DNA from: Staphylococcus argenteus
Lineage (GTDB): Bacteria > Bacillota > Bacilli > Staphylococcales > Staphylococcaceae
DNA length: 64,000 nt
NCBI RefSeq assembly: GCF_000236925.1
Contig: NC_016941.1
Span: forward strand, 372,001 to 436,000
Direction: 5' to 3'
Part shown: positions 37,732-48,322 of the stretch, one piece after another
Layout of the letters: each line of letters opens with the position of its first letter
Numbering within the stretch: position 1 is the first letter of the stretch
The notes under the pieces: generated by a model
Told to the model about the DNA's origin: nothing
What the model saw: the letters and a program-made list of their open reading frames with translations, nothing else
Database searches by the model: none
Program-made: the position numbers and the translations under genes

Positions 37732-38667
37732 TTATAAATTGAATAAACGTGCGAAGAATCCTTTTTTCTCTTCTTGCGGTTTAGATTCTGTAGTTTCAGA
37801 TTCTGAACCATTATCTTTTTCTGATTTCGATTCTGCTGAATCATTTGATGCTGCTTGTTCAGACGCATCGGCGTGTGCTTCAGCTACTTGTTGTTCGGCA
37901 TCATGTTGTGCCTCAACTGCAGCGCCATTGTCTGAAGCTTCAGCTGCCTTTTCATTTTTAGACTGTTCAACATTTGCTTTTTCAATGGCTTCTGTTGCAG
38001 AAATTTGATCGTGTTTATCTACTTTGGTAGCAGTATCATCATTTGCCTTGTCAGCTTTAGCATCCGTTGCAACACTTGCTTCAGAAGTTGCTGGATCTTT
38101 ACTTTCAACTTTTTCATCAGTTGCCACATTTGTTTCAGCTTTAGCTGTTGATTCTGCTAAAACCTTAGCTTGAGAAGCTTGAGCTTCTTGAATGGCTTCT
38201 TGTGATGTTTGAATCGCTTTTAATGATTCGCTATTAGAATCAATTTTAGTAGTAAGTTGATTTTGAAGTTCTTTTAATTCTTGTTGTTGTTGATGTACTT
38301 GATTCATCATTTGACCTAGTAAATGACGCTCTTCTCGCATTTTTTGAATTTCTAGACGTAAATCTTCTACCAGTTGTGCAACATTTTGATTGGTAGGTAA
38401 ATGTTTATCATCGTTTTTAACAATGACTTGCAGGAAGTCCTTCTCTTTTTCCAATTCATCAAACGCCAAATCATAACTATTTGTTTGTTTTACTTTGTCA
38501 GCGATGTCTTTGAAAAGCTCGATATCTTCTTCTTTGAAGTCTGTTGCTTCACGACCGCGGTATTCAGTCTTGCTTAATTGGTAACCACGTTCTTCTAAAT
38601 GTTGGACGATTTTACGAACCTGTTTCTCACTTAGTTCAACGCGTTGTGCAAATTCTTTTGTTAACAT
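37732..38667 (-). CDS. DUF536 protein: helix-turn-helix, coiled coil and disordered Ala/Glu/Ser-rich region
   Basis: 311 residues. N-terminal winged helix (MLTKEFAQRVELSEKQVRKI), a DUF536 segment (DIADKVKQTNSYDLAFDELE), a coiled coil (about 100-165), then about 120 residues of low-complexity Ala/Ser/Glu/Asp/Lys sequence, and a short basic-aromatic end KKGFFARLFNL. DUF536 occurs in plasmid RepB-associated and KfrA-like DNA-binding proteins. The last 11 residues look like an interaction or membrane-binding tag. The function of the chromosomal copy is unknown. Confidence 0.75.
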   Translation of the reverse strand: MLTKEFAQRVELSEKQVRKIVQHLEERGYQLSKTEYRGREATDFKEEDIELFKDIADKVKQTNSYDLAFDELEKEKDFLQVIVKNDDKHLPTNQNVAQLVEDLRLEIQKMREERHLLGQMMNQVHQQQQELKELQNQLTTKIDSNSESLKAIQTSQEAIQEAQASQAKVLAESTAKAETNVATDEKVESKDPATSEASVATDAKADKANDDTATKVDKHDQISATEAIEKANVEQSKNEKAAEASDNGAAVEAQHDAEQQVAEAHADASEQAASNDSAESKSEKDNGSESETTESKPQEEKKGFFARLFNL

Positions 38668-38784
38668 ACTTTAAAGTCCTTTCTGCATATACTTTATGTA
38701 TACTGACGTTTGTCTACGGGCAGTGAAACGTCAGTCTTGCTTCATACATAGTTTAAACGTTATTGTTAGTGATTTCAAGTTTGT

Positions 38785-39447
38785 TTAAAATGGCTTGCGT
38801 AAATCCATTTCCTCTAATAATGCATAAATAATATCGCGTGAAATACCATTAGCAAACACATACTTTAAAATATAGTTTGATTTCACACTTGTACCATATA
38901 TATCTTTAGTTAATTTAATGTTTTTCTTTAAAAACAAATCAACTTTTTTAGCATGACCATCATTGCTTGGGTGAATGTAGTCAATTTCAGTTTGTCTTTC
39001 GAACTGGTGTTCATACAAGAATTGTCTGCGATGTTCGATGATGAGACCATTTTCTTTTGTTAAGTCTGCTGGTTCTTTCGGAACTTCCATCATTAAAAAA
39101 TTAATATCTCTTGAGTGAACAATATTTGATAATACATTTAGTTCATGCTCAATTTGATGGAGTGTTTGTGTCATTAACTCGTCGTGGTTGGGTAGGTCTT
39201 TTGCAAATAAATAAATTAAAAATGCTGCATTGGTTGTAGCTTCATAATGTGCGGTTGCTAAACTAACTACAGCATCATTTTCTAAGCCTACGATAAAGAC
39301 ATAATCGTTTTCAGTTTTGTTGTTTTCTAATGAGTGCTTAATCATACGTTTATCTTCAGTTAACGATAGATTCAACTTAGTATCATAAAGTTGAAGCGCT
39401 TCATTATAATGTGGATCTTTGACAGATTGAATGGTTTTAAATTCCAT
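38785..39447 (-). CDS. Conserved hypothetical protein, possibly GNAT-fold
   Basis: 220 residues with a strong GGGGAGGTG ribosome site. Cytosolic, mixed alpha/beta. The first 110 residues (YVFIVGLENDAVVSLATAHY and following strands) resemble the strand order of an acetyltransferase, but no acetyl-CoA P-loop is clear. Same strand as, and about 120 bp before, the DUF536 gene. Function not recognised. Confidence 0.65.
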   Translation of the reverse strand: MEFKTIQSVKDPHYNEALQLYDTKLNLSLTEDKRMIKHSLENNKTENDYVFIVGLENDAVVSLATAHYEATTNAAFLIYLFAKDLPNHDELMTQTLHQIEHELNVLSNIVHSRDINFLMMEVPKEPADLTKENGLIIEHRRQFLYEHQFERQTEIDYIHPSNDGHAKKVDLFLKKNIKLTKDIYGTSVKSNYILKYVFANGISRDIIYALLEEMDLRKPF

Positions 39448-39532
39448 AAGAACACCTCCCCAATTTATTTAATATTATAGCATAATTGACTGTTGTAATA
39501 GACGGTTCATTTACTTTTAAAATGATAAAAAA

Positions 39533-39562
39533 ACTGTACTATCAATCATCTGACAGTACAGT
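39533..39562 (-). terminator. Terminator of the YflT-like gene
   Basis: ACTGTACT/AGTACAGT 8-bp perfect stem with a minus-strand T run (CAGTTTTTTT). Confidence 0.85.
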
Positions 39563-39591
39563 AATGCTTTCATGAATTATAGTTTGATTAA

Positions 39592-39999
39592 TTAAGCTTT
39601 AGGACCTTTAGACGCTTCAGCAAAATGTGTAATATCAACTTCTTCATAAGCTGAATTATGTTCTTGTACTTCTTTATGTGATGAATGGTCGCGTACAGCT
39701 ACAACTAACATTTTATTGTCTAAAATAGGTTGTTTATATTTTTCTAGTTCATCAGGTGCTAAATTGTAGCGTGATAAAACTGCGTGTTCACCATCTTCAC
39801 CTGTTAACAATTTAGTCATTCTATCGCTAAATGTGCCGCTTGTTGAGATAAGGGAGATTTCAGAATCGTGTAAGTCATTTAAATGTAATTTACTTTTGCT
39901 AATAATTGCTAATTCTGTTTCTAAATAACCTTCAGACTTTTTTTGATTGATTACATTGTATAATTCGCCAGTGTCATTTACTACAGTTATATCTGCCAT
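39592..39999 (-). CDS. YflT-family general stress protein
   Basis: 135 residues. The N-terminal YflT (general stress 17M) domain is recognisable from the start [18 protein letters not shown] and [26 protein letters not shown] precedes the ATG. A SigB promoter 38 bp upstream agrees with the family's general stress induction. Cytosolic; molecular function unknown. Confidence 0.82.
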   Translation of the reverse strand: MADITVVNDTGELYNVINQKKSEGYLETELAIISKSKLHLNDLHDSEISLISTSGTFSDRMTKLLTGEDGEHAVLSRYNLAPDELEKYKQPILDNKMLVVAVRDHSSHKEVQEHNSAYEEVDITHFAEASKGPKA

Positions 40000-40036
40000 A
40001 ATTGTCGCCCCTTTAAAAATTTGTTTATTTAATCTT

Positions 40037-40062
40037 TTACCCTTCTTATTATAAAGTAAAAC
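40037..40062 (-). promoter_or_regulatory. SigB-type promoter of the YflT-like gene
   Basis: GTTTTA-N14-GGGTAA on the minus strand, the same spacer length as the SigB site at 27568. Confidence 0.8.
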
Positions 40063-40148
40063 CCTTTCATTATTAAATTATAAGCTCTCATTTTCACCAT
40101 ATGCATTTGCATGTTTATAAATCTATTAAAAGATTACTTAAGCAGTTA

Positions 40149-40177
40149 TTGAAAAAATGCCGAAAATTTGCTATTAT
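40149..40177 (+). promoter_or_regulatory. Promoter of xpt-pbuX-guaB-guaA
   Basis: TTGAAA (40149-40154), 17 bp, TATTAT (40172-40177), just before the riboswitch aptamer. Confidence 0.75.
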
Positions 40178-40189
40178 CGTTAAATAATT

Positions 40190-40270
40190 TACATAAACTC
40201 ATATAATCTAAAGAATATGGCTTTAGAAGTTTCTACCATGTTGCCTTGAACGACATGACTATGAGTAACA
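40190..40270 (+). promoter_or_regulatory. Guanine (purine) riboswitch
   Basis: P1 strands ACTCAT (40197-40202) and ATGAGT (40261-40266) enclose two hairpins whose loops carry the kissing-loop bases of purine riboswitches. The J3/1 segment reads GACTATGAGT, with the discriminating C that pairs with guanine or xanthine rather than adenine. It precedes xanthine salvage and GMP synthesis genes, as in B. subtilis xpt-pbuX. Confidence 0.95.
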
Positions 40271-40421
40271 ACACAATATAAGGAGTAGCTTCAGCCATTA
40301 AATTGTAACCATGAATGGATGATTTATATCATTTTATAAGATTGGAGACAGTTTACTTGATGAAACTTCTTTTACATTGATTGCATGACGAATTCGTGAT
40401 GCATGTTCGTTCACTCATAAA

Positions 40422-40456
40422 CCCTGAAACTATTATATAGTTTGGGGATTTTTTTG
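40422..40456 (+). terminator. Riboswitch expression-platform terminator
   Basis: CCCTGAAACTAT/ATAGTTTGGGG hairpin with a run of seven T, 60 bp before xpt. ACTCATA just before it (40412-40418) repeats the 5' P1 strand and could pair with the 3' P1 strand. Confidence 0.9.
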
Positions 40457-40514
40457 TATCTAGCACCAATTTTAAGAGCAAAATGTTTCACACAAATCTG
40501 AGGAGGTTTTAAGA

Positions 40515-41093
40515 GTGGAGTTACTAGGACAAAAAGTAAAAGAAGACGGCGTTGTCATTGATGAGAAGATATTAAAAGTCGATGGATTTTTAAATCATCA
40601 AATTGATGCAAAGTTAATGAATGAAGTAGGTCGTACCTTTTACGAGCAGTTTAAAGATAAAGGAATCACTAAAATTTTAACCATTGAAGCTTCAGGAATC
40701 GCACCAGCAATTATGGCTGCACTTCATTTTGATGTGCCATGCTTATTTGCGAAAAAAGCGAAGCCTAGTACTTTAACAGATGGTTATTATGAAACATCTA
40801 TTCATTCATTTACGAAAAATAAAACAAGTACAGTCATTGTTTCGAAAGAATTTTTATCTGAAGAAGACACAGTACTCATTATCGATGACTTTTTAGCAAA
40901 TGGTGATGCATCTTTAGGTTTATATGATATTGCACAACAAGCGAATGCTAAGACTGCTGGTATTGGTATCGTTGTTGAAAAGAGTTTCCAAAATGGGCAT
41001 CAACGTCTAGAAGAAGCAGGTTTAACAGTATCTTCTCTCTGCAAGGTGGCTTCACTAGAAGGAAATAAAGTGACATTGGTGGGAGAAGAATAA
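40515..41093 (+). CDS. xpt: Xanthine phosphoribosyltransferase
   Basis: 192 residues from a GTG with GAGGAGG upstream. The PRPP-binding loop is VLIIDDFLANGDASLGL and the protein starts MELLGQKVKEDGVVIDEKIL, as in B. subtilis Xpt. Converts xanthine and PRPP to XMP. First gene of the riboswitch-controlled operon; the stop overlaps the pbuX start by one base. Confidence 0.97.
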   Translation: MELLGQKVKEDGVVIDEKILKVDGFLNHQIDAKLMNEVGRTFYEQFKDKGITKILTIEASGIAPAIMAALHFDVPCLFAKKAKPSTLTDGYYETSIHSFTKNKTSTVIVSKEFLSEEDTVLIIDDFLANGDASLGLYDIAQQANAKTAGIGIVVEKSFQNGHQRLEEAGLTVSSLCKVASLEGNKVTLVGEE

Positions 41094-42361
41094 TGAAAAA
41101 TTTAATCCTAAGTGTTCAACATCTTTTAGCTATGTACGCAGGAGCCATCTTAGTTCCAATTATTGTTGGTACAAGTTTGAAATTTACACCTGAACAAATC
41201 GCTTACTTAGTTACAGTAGATATATTTATGTGTGGTGTCGCCACATTTTTACAAGCCAATAAAGTAACAGGAACAGGATTACCAATTGTTCTTGGATGTA
41301 CATTCACGGCTGTGGCACCCATGATATTAATCGGTCAAACAAAAGGCATCGATGTGTTATACGGATCGCTATTTTTATCAGGGATATTAGTTATTATCAT
41401 CGCGCCTTTCTTTTCACATCTAGTAAAATTCTTTCCACCAGTAGTAACGGGAAGTGTTGTGACAATCATTGGTATCAATTTAATGCCTGTAGCTATGAAT
41501 TACTTAGCTGGAGGTCAAGGTGCTAAAAACTATGGAGATGTTAAGAACATTTTATTAGGTTTAATGACATTAATCATTATTCTTATTTTACAACGATTTA
41601 CAACTGGATTTATTAAAAGTATTGCTATATTAATTGGTTTAGTAATCGGAACGATAGGTGCTGGTTTACTAGGAATGGTAGATGTAAGTCAAGTCAATCA
41701 TGCCGGTTGGTTAGGGATTCCAGTACCGTTTAGGTTCTCAGGATTTAGTTTTGATGTGACATCGACGTTAGTGTTCTTTATTGTAGCTATCGTTAGCTTG
41801 ATTGAGTCGACAGGTGTCTATCATGCATTAAGTGAAATTACCGGTAAAAAGTTAGAAAGAAAAGATTTTCGTAAAGGTTATACTGCGGAAGGTCTAGCGA
41901 TTGTGTTAGGTTCTATATTCAATTCATTTCCGTATACGGCCTATTCGCAAAATGTAGGACTTGTTTCTTTATCCGGTGCGAAGAAAAATAATGTTATATA
42001 CGGCATGGTCGTGCTATTACTTATTTGTGGGTGTATACCTAAACTTGGGGCATTAGCGAACATCATTCCGCTACCTGTGTTAGGCGGTGCCATGATAGCT
42101 ATGTTTGGCATGGTAATGGCATATGGTGTTAGTATATTAGGACATATTGATTTTAAAAATCAAAACAATTTATTAATTATCGCTGTATCAGTAGGATTAG
42201 GTACTGGTATAAGTGCGGTACCACAAGCGTTTAAAGGTTTAGGTGAACAATTTGCATGGTTGACTCAAAACGGTATTGTTTTAGGAGCAATCGCAGCAAT
42301 TATTCTTAATTTCTTTTTTAATGGAATAAAGTATAAACAAACAGAAGAAAATGTGAAATAA
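41093..42361 (+). CDS. pbuX: Xanthine permease
   Basis: 422 residues with about 12-14 membrane segments of the nucleobase:cation symporter-2 family. Start QHLLAMYAGAILVPIIVG is the NCS2 opening; the signature QNVGLVSLSGAKKNN lies near residue 285. It imports xanthine for Xpt encoded just upstream and is translationally coupled to it. Confidence 0.96.
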   Translation: MKNLILSVQHLLAMYAGAILVPIIVGTSLKFTPEQIAYLVTVDIFMCGVATFLQANKVTGTGLPIVLGCTFTAVAPMILIGQTKGIDVLYGSLFLSGILVIIIAPFFSHLVKFFPPVVTGSVVTIIGINLMPVAMNYLAGGQGAKNYGDVKNILLGLMTLIIILILQRFTTGFIKSIAILIGLVIGTIGAGLLGMVDVSQVNHAGWLGIPVPFRFSGFSFDVTSTLVFFIVAIVSLIESTGVYHALSEITGKKLERKDFRKGYTAEGLAIVLGSIFNSFPYTAYSQNVGLVSLSGAKKNNVIYGMVVLLLICGCIPKLGALANIIPLPVLGGAMIAMFGMVMAYGVSILGHIDFKNQNNLLIIAVSVGLGTGISAVPQAFKGLGEQFAWLTQNGIVLGAIAAIILNFFFNGIKYKQTEENVK

Positions 42362-42374
42362 TATAACTAATTAA

Positions 42375-43865
<1,491 letters not shown>

Positions 43866-43889
43866 TTAAGATAAAGGAGAACGACAAAT

Positions 43890-45431
43890 ATGGATATGGC
43901 AAAAGAACAAGAGTTAATCCTTGTCTTAGACTTTGGTAGCCAATACAATCAATTAATTACACGCCGAATTCGTGAGATGGGCGTTTATAGTGAATTACAT
44001 GATCATGAAATTTCAATTGAAGAAATTAAGAAAATGAATCCAAAAGGTATCATCTTATCAGGTGGTCCAAATTCAGTTTATGAAGAAGGTTCATTTACAA
44101 TTGATCCGGAAATATATAATTTAGGAATTCCAGTACTTGGTATTTGTTACGGCATGCAATTAACTACTAAATTATTAGGTGGTAAAGTTGAGCGTGCTAA
44201 TGAACGTGAATACGGTAAAGCAATCATTAATGCGAAGTCAGATGAGCTATTCGCTGGCTTACCAGCAGAACAAACAGTTTGGATGAGTCATTCTGATAAA
44301 GTTATTGAAATTCCAGAAGGCTTCGAAGTTATCGCTGATAGCCCAAGCACAGACTATGCAGCAATTGAAGATAAGAAACGTCGCATTTATGGTGTGCAAT
44401 TCCATCCAGAAGTACGTCATACAGAATATGGTAATGATTTATTAAACAATTTCGTACGTCGTGTTTGTGATTGTAAAGGTCAATGGACGATGGAAAACTT
44501 TATCGAAATCGAAATTGAAAAGATTCGTCAACGCGTAGGCGACCGCCGTGTATTATGTGCGATGAGTGGCGGCGTAGATTCATCTGTTGTAGCTGTACTA
44601 TTGCATAAAGCAATTGGTGATCAATTAACGTGTATCTTTGTAGACCATGGCTTGCTTCGTAAAGGTGAAGGCGACATGGTTATGGAGCAATTCGGTGAAG
44701 GTTTCAACATGAATATTATTCGCGTTAATGCGAAAGATCGTTTTATGAATAAATTAAAAGGTGTTTCAGATCCTGAACAAAAGCGTAAAATCATTGGTAA
44801 TGAATTTGTATATGTGTTTGATGATGAAGCATCAAAACTTAAAGGTGTAGACTTCCTTGCGCAAGGAACACTTTATACAGACGTCATCGAATCAGGTACA
44901 AAAACAGCACAAACAATCAAATCACACCACAATGTTGGTGGATTGCCAGAAGATATGGAATTCGAATTAATCGAACCAATCAATACATTGTTTAAAGATG
45001 AAGTACGTAAATTAGGTATTGAATTAGGTATTCCAGAACACTTAGTGTGGAGACAACCATTCCCAGGACCTGGTCTTGGTATCCGCGTACTTGGAGAAAT
45101 TACTGAAGATAAATTAGAGATCGTTAGAGAATCAGACGCAATTTTACGCCAAGTGATTAGAGAAGAAGGTCTTGAAAGAGAAATTTGGCAATACTTCACA
45201 GTACTACCAAACATTCAATCAGTAGGTGTTATGGGAGACTACCGTACGTATGACCACACAGTAGGTATCCGTGCAGTAACATCTATCGACGGCATGACAA
45301 GCGACTTTGCACGCATCGATTGGGAAGTCTTACAAAAGATTTCAAGTCGTATCGTAAACGAAGTAGACCACGTCAACCGCGTAGTCTATGACATTACATC
45401 AAAACCACCAAGCACAATTGAGTGGGAATAA
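43890..45431 (+). CDS. guaA: GMP synthase (glutamine-hydrolysing)
   Basis: 513 residues. N-terminal class I glutamine amidotransferase domain with nucleophile motif GICYGMQL and FHPEV, then the ATP-pyrophosphatase domain with the PP-loop SGGVDSS and a C-terminal dimerisation domain ending [11 protein letters not shown]. Aminates XMP to GMP. Last gene of the operon. The region after it is the entry to the accessory island. Confidence 0.99.
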   Translation: MDMAKEQELILVLDFGSQYNQLITRRIREMGVYSELHDHEISIEEIKKMNPKGIILSGGPNSVYEEGSFTIDPEIYNLGIPVLGICYGMQLTTKLLGGKVERANEREYGKAIINAKSDELFAGLPAEQTVWMSHSDKVIEIPEGFEVIADSPSTDYAAIEDKKRRIYGVQFHPEVRHTEYGNDLLNNFVRRVCDCKGQWTMENFIEIEIEKIRQRVGDRRVLCAMSGGVDSSVVAVLLHKAIGDQLTCIFVDHGLLRKGEGDMVMEQFGEGFNMNIIRVNAKDRFMNKLKGVSDPEQKRKIIGNEFVYVFDDEASKLKGVDFLAQGTLYTDVIESGTKTAQTIKSHHNVGGLPEDMEFELIEPINTLFKDEVRKLGIELGIPEHLVWRQPFPGPGLGIRVLGEITEDKLEIVRESDAILRQVIREEGLEREIWQYFTVLPNIQSVGVMGDYRTYDHTVGIRAVTSIDGMTSDFARIDWEVLQKISSRIVNEVDHVNRVVYDITSKPPSTIEWE

Positions 45432-45449
45432 TTATATATAGCAAATGAT

Positions 45450-45490
45450 AGGCTGGAGTTACCGTTATTATGCGGTTTCCAGCCTTTTTT
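45450..45490 (+). terminator. Terminator of the xpt-guaA operon
   Basis: AGGCTGGA/TCCAGCCT plus an inner ACCG/CGGT pair, followed by TTTTTT. Confidence 0.9.
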
Positions 45491-45849
45491 GGTGATCTAA
45501 CGAATGCGGAAGTTGGTGATGAAACAGAAACGAAAGAAGTTGTAGTAAAGCGTGGAGAATATAAAGAGAATACACAAAGTGGCAAAGTACAGTTGATTTA
45601 TAATGAACATGTTGAACTGATAGAGGTACCTATTAAGCTTAGTGATTGTATAGAAGCTCGTGATATGTGTTAGGTAAGTACCATTAACTATTTACAGATA
45701 AGCATGATGTAAGTGGGAATTTACCTATATTCATTAATATCAGAGAATGGGACGGAGTTGGCGAAGAGTTAAATAAAGCTGTAAAAGAAGTTTCTGCCGC
45801 TAATCCAAGTCACCCTGTGATAGTGGATGATATTCCGTTAGAGGATTGA
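45470..45849 (+). pseudogene. Broken gene of unknown family next to guaA
   Basis: Frame 45470-45673 encodes 67 residues (KVQLIYNEHVELIEVPIKL in the middle) and stops. In another frame, codons before the TGA at 45847 read GNLPIFINIREWDGVGEELN and a tail ending DDIPLED. Together they look like one protein of about 125 residues broken by a frameshift and an early stop. The apparent ATG sits inside the guaA terminator, so the real 5' end is lost. No family recognised. Confidence 0.5.
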
Positions 45850-45860
45850 AATGAAAAGGA

Positions 45861-46137
45861 AGTGGGGCAGAAATGATATTTTTACAAAATTCATTTCGTT
45901 GTCCCACTCCGGCTTGTATTGTCTGTAGAAATTGGCGTTCCAATTTCTCTATGTTGCCCGCCAACTTGCACATTATTGTATGCTGACTATTCGTCAGCTT
46001 CTATGTTAGGATCCTCACCCAAACTCGCATTGTTTGTAGTATTTCTTTACGAAATTCTCTGTGTTGGGGCCCCGCAGTCAACTACTAACAATATAAGATT
46101 GTAGAGCCTACGATTTTGATTTTCTGTCCTGGGCTTG
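45861..46137. repeat. STAR-type dispersed repeat, copy 2 (inverted relative to copy 1)
   Basis: Carries TGTGTTGGGGCCCC (46060-46073), the AGAAATTGG/CCAATTTCT hairpin (45927-45948) and, at its left end, the same hairpin of a GTGGG-type strand with GTCCCAC that closes the right end of copy 1. The orientation is opposite to 22773-23047. Confidence 0.83.
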
Positions 46138-46162
46138 GTTTCTTATTCTTATTAAATAGTAA

Positions 46163-46555
46163 TTAAAAATCTATACTATTTATATTGAAATTTTTATTTA
46201 TGGTTATGCCATAACTACTTTGTATTTCCGGAACTAAACTTTGCAATATTGGGTAATAGTTATTAGCGAAACCAATAATAATGGAATTAATCACATTGAT
46301 ACTAAGTTCTTTATCTTCAGGTAATGCATTTTCTATTATTGTGATTAAGTCTATATATTTTATTTCATCAGAATTTTTATGTGCTAAATACTTCATAAAA
46401 TCAGTTTGCACTTTTTCGAAAACGCTATATCTTAAGTCCATTTGTACAAATATTAAGCTGACAGTTTTAGTTTCGAATTGACTTTGACCCAAAACTGAAG
46501 CAAGTTCTTCTATTGATTGATATAGCAATCTGATATCGCCGTTATCTTCAAGCAT
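46163..46555 (-). CDS. Small cytosolic protein, possible immunity/partner protein
   Basis: 130 residues from the ATG at 46555; GGAG is 8 bases upstream, and the longer frame would start inside that site. It appears all-helical (DIRLLYQSIEELASVLGQ at the start; VINSIIIGFANNYYPILQSL later). No signal peptide. It begins 21 bp after the stop of the secreted protein gene and is on the same strand, so they are co-transcribed. I do not recognise a family; an immunity or chaperone role is inferred from position only. Confidence 0.6.
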   Translation of the reverse strand: MLEDNGDIRLLYQSIEELASVLGQSQFETKTVSLIFVQMDLRYSVFEKVQTDFMKYLAHKNSDEIKYIDLITIIENALPEDKELSINVINSIIIGFANNYYPILQSLVPEIQSSYGITINKNFNINSIDF

Positions 46556-46576
46556 ATGAAACACTCCTTTATCATT

Positions 46577-47056
46577 TTAGAATAACCATGCAATGGCTTC
46601 TTTGACTACAGTTGAGATTATTCCAGCATCACCTTTACTTAGACCGGCATTTATTGCGCCTCGTTTAACCGCATCGCCGACAGAGTTAGCTGGTACTTCT
46701 GACCATTTTAGCAATGGTTTCAATTCTTTTACAATACCTGAATACCCTTTATCAAAAATAGTTGCAGCTTTTTTGCCACCAACTTGTTGTATGACATTTT
46801 TTGCTTTGCCCCTATTATTAATAATTAGCTTTATAGCAGTTTTAACTACTTTTGTTCCGCCAATTCGTTGTTGTGCTTCTGGATTCATTGTCAAGTTTGG
46901 ATTGCGATTAATTTTCACGCCATTTATATTTTCATAACTTTGGTGAGCAGTTTTTGTATTGTTTGGCTGTATTTCATTTGCGTTAGTTAAAGGTGAAACA
47001 GACGTTAATATAACGGCAGTCAAGACTAGTGAACCAATAGTTTTTGTGATTTTCAT
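46577..47056 (-). CDS. Small secreted protein of unknown function
   Basis: 159 residues. Signal peptide KITKTIGSLVLTAVILTSVS with likely cleavage after the alanine of TNA (about residue 26). The mature part is basic, with amphipathic stretches: GGTKVVKTAIKLIINNRGKA, then GGKKAATIFDKGYSGIVKEL, and a hydrophobic end GDAGIISTVVKEAIAWLF. No cysteine. AAAGGAG upstream. Basic, glycine-containing helical C-termini of this kind occur in bacteriocin-like toxins, but I recognise no named family. Confidence 0.65.
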   Translation of the reverse strand: MKITKTIGSLVLTAVILTSVSPLTNANEIQPNNTKTAHQSYENINGVKINRNPNLTMNPEAQQRIGGTKVVKTAIKLIINNRGKAKNVIQQVGGKKAATIFDKGYSGIVKELKPLLKWSEVPANSVGDAVKRGAINAGLSKGDAGIISTVVKEAIAWLF

Positions 47057-47180
47057 TATACATTTATCTCCTTTAATAGTGAATTTGCAAAGCCAAATGA
47101 TTGAAATATAAGTAAATAATCATTAAAAAACAAAGTGAGTGAAAGGTCCTAATTCGTATAACTAGCATTTAATAATTTAA

Positions 47181-47438
47181 TTAATCGTTTGCACCAAAAT
47201 AGAAAATGCCACTTAACACAATTATTAAAAGTAATGTAACTATGAAAGAAGTCCAAGCTAATACAAGTGAACATATTAAAAGTACTAATGAAGTGACTAT
47301 TTGTAAGAACCCAAAAAGTAAAGATTTCATTATATAAGCAAAATAAATAGTTAGTGAAAAAATTGCTACAGCAAGTAACATTAGCCCTATGATTTTCAAA
47401 ATTCCAGTTGTGTAGCCAGTAACTAATAAATTTTGCAC
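47181..47438 (-). CDS. Small membrane protein (2-3 helices)
   Basis: 85 residues, almost entirely hydrophobic: segments about 10-34, 38-56 and 58-82. 124 bp upstream of the secreted protein gene on the same strand. Could protect the producer or help export; this is inference from the trio of membrane, secreted and cytosolic small proteins. No family recognised. Confidence 0.5.
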   Translation of the reverse strand: MQNLLVTGYTTGILKIIGLMLLAVAIFSLTIYFAYIMKSLLFGFLQIVTSLVLLICSLVLAWTSFIVTLLLIIVLSGIFYFGAND

Positions 47439-47605
47439 ATGAACTTGATTACCATATTGTCATCCCGTTCATAAAATAGTTTAGAAGAGATTGCTATTAA
47501 ATTTAATTGTTTTGCATAAGTGTCAGAATATTATTCTTAACTGTTAAGAGTCGTTAATTTATTTAAATCCATTAAGATTGTTAGAGATTATTATGCGCTG
47601 AGAAA
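47439..47605. other. Gene-free stretch upstream of the small membrane protein gene
   Basis: No ORF with ribosome site. A GTTAA-N5-GTTAA repeat at 47543-47557 is one base short of a SaeR box. Confidence 0.4.
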
Positions 47606-47717
47606 CGCCACTGTTACAGTGGAAGATGAATTTGTGTAACTAGATATGTTAATCGTAAATGTGGCGTCGTGAAACACGACTTCAAACATCGAGGACCAAT
47701 CTATCTTTGAGATTGGT
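47606..47717 (+). ncRNA. Candidate structured RNA: three consecutive hairpins
   Basis: CCACTGTTACAGTGG (47608-47622), GTCGTG-AAA-CACGAC (47666-47680) and ACCAATCT/AGATTGGT (47695-47717) follow one another. CGCCAC (47606-47611) is complementary to GTGGCG (47661-47666), allowing an alternative long-range stem. No ORF. It may be a small RNA or a regulatory leader; orientation is not certain. Confidence 0.35.
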
Positions 47718-47983
47718 TGAAGATTGAAACATATGTAAGAAAATGACATAGTTTATGGAAAGCTCGATAAGTAATTGAAAAATCAATCTAGATTGAAATC
47801 ATGCATATCGTTTAATAAAATTTTTCGGAGAAATAAAAACTTACTAAAAACGAAAAGGTTTATTTGATTTATTTACTTGTATATTGTAAAAGGTTACAAT
47901 GAGTCTATAGATCATGTAGAGAACTCTATTATGCCTTTTGAGTATATGTGGGGTTCTTTCTTTATATATAAAAGGAGTTCGGA

Positions 47984-48304
47984 GTGGCAACACTAAAAGA
48001 TGTGAAGACTGGTAAAAAGGGAATTTTGCCATAAACTGGAAAAGATAAAAATGGTAAAAATGTTACGTTAATTTATTTTGAAAAAGACGGTAAATTTGCT
48101 TTTTATGTACAGAAAGAACAAAAAGAACGAGGAGTAGGAAAATGCGTTTCTGGTATAGCAGGTGGTGCAGTGACAGGAGGTACTACCTTAGATCTTGCGG
48201 GTGCTGGAGTCGGAACAGTTACCATTCCAGTAATTGGAACCGTTAGTGGCGGTGTAGTTGGAGCTGTTGGTGGAGGTCTAACCGGTGGAGCCACATTCTG
48301 CTAA
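47984..48304 (+). pseudogene. Glycine-rich bacteriocin-like peptide gene, broken by one nonsense codon
   Basis: GTG start with AAGGAG 6 bases upstream; 106 codons to TAA at 48302, interrupted only by TAA at codon 17 (48032-48034, in the context LP-stop-TGKDK; one C-to-T change from CAA would explain it). The rest encodes NGKNVTLIYFEKDGKFAFYV, then GKCVSGIAGGAVTGGTTLDL, and VVGAVGGGLTGGATFC at the end. Repeated GxxxG motifs and a cysteine at each end of the hydrophobic core are features of class II (Blp/two-peptide) bacteriocins. No restart codon follows the stop. Confidence 0.55.
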
Positions 48305-48322
48305 TATTGTAGGAGTGATACC

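Noticed and set aside
47543..47557. GTTAA repeat resembling a SaeR box near the small membrane protein gene
   Set aside because: The spacer is 5, not 6, and no promoter or gene start follows on that strand at a sensible distance.
48103..48294. Minus-strand proline-rich 63-codon frame
   Set aside because: Complement of the glycine-rich bacteriocin-like ORF; Pro codons mirror Gly codons and there is no ribosome site.
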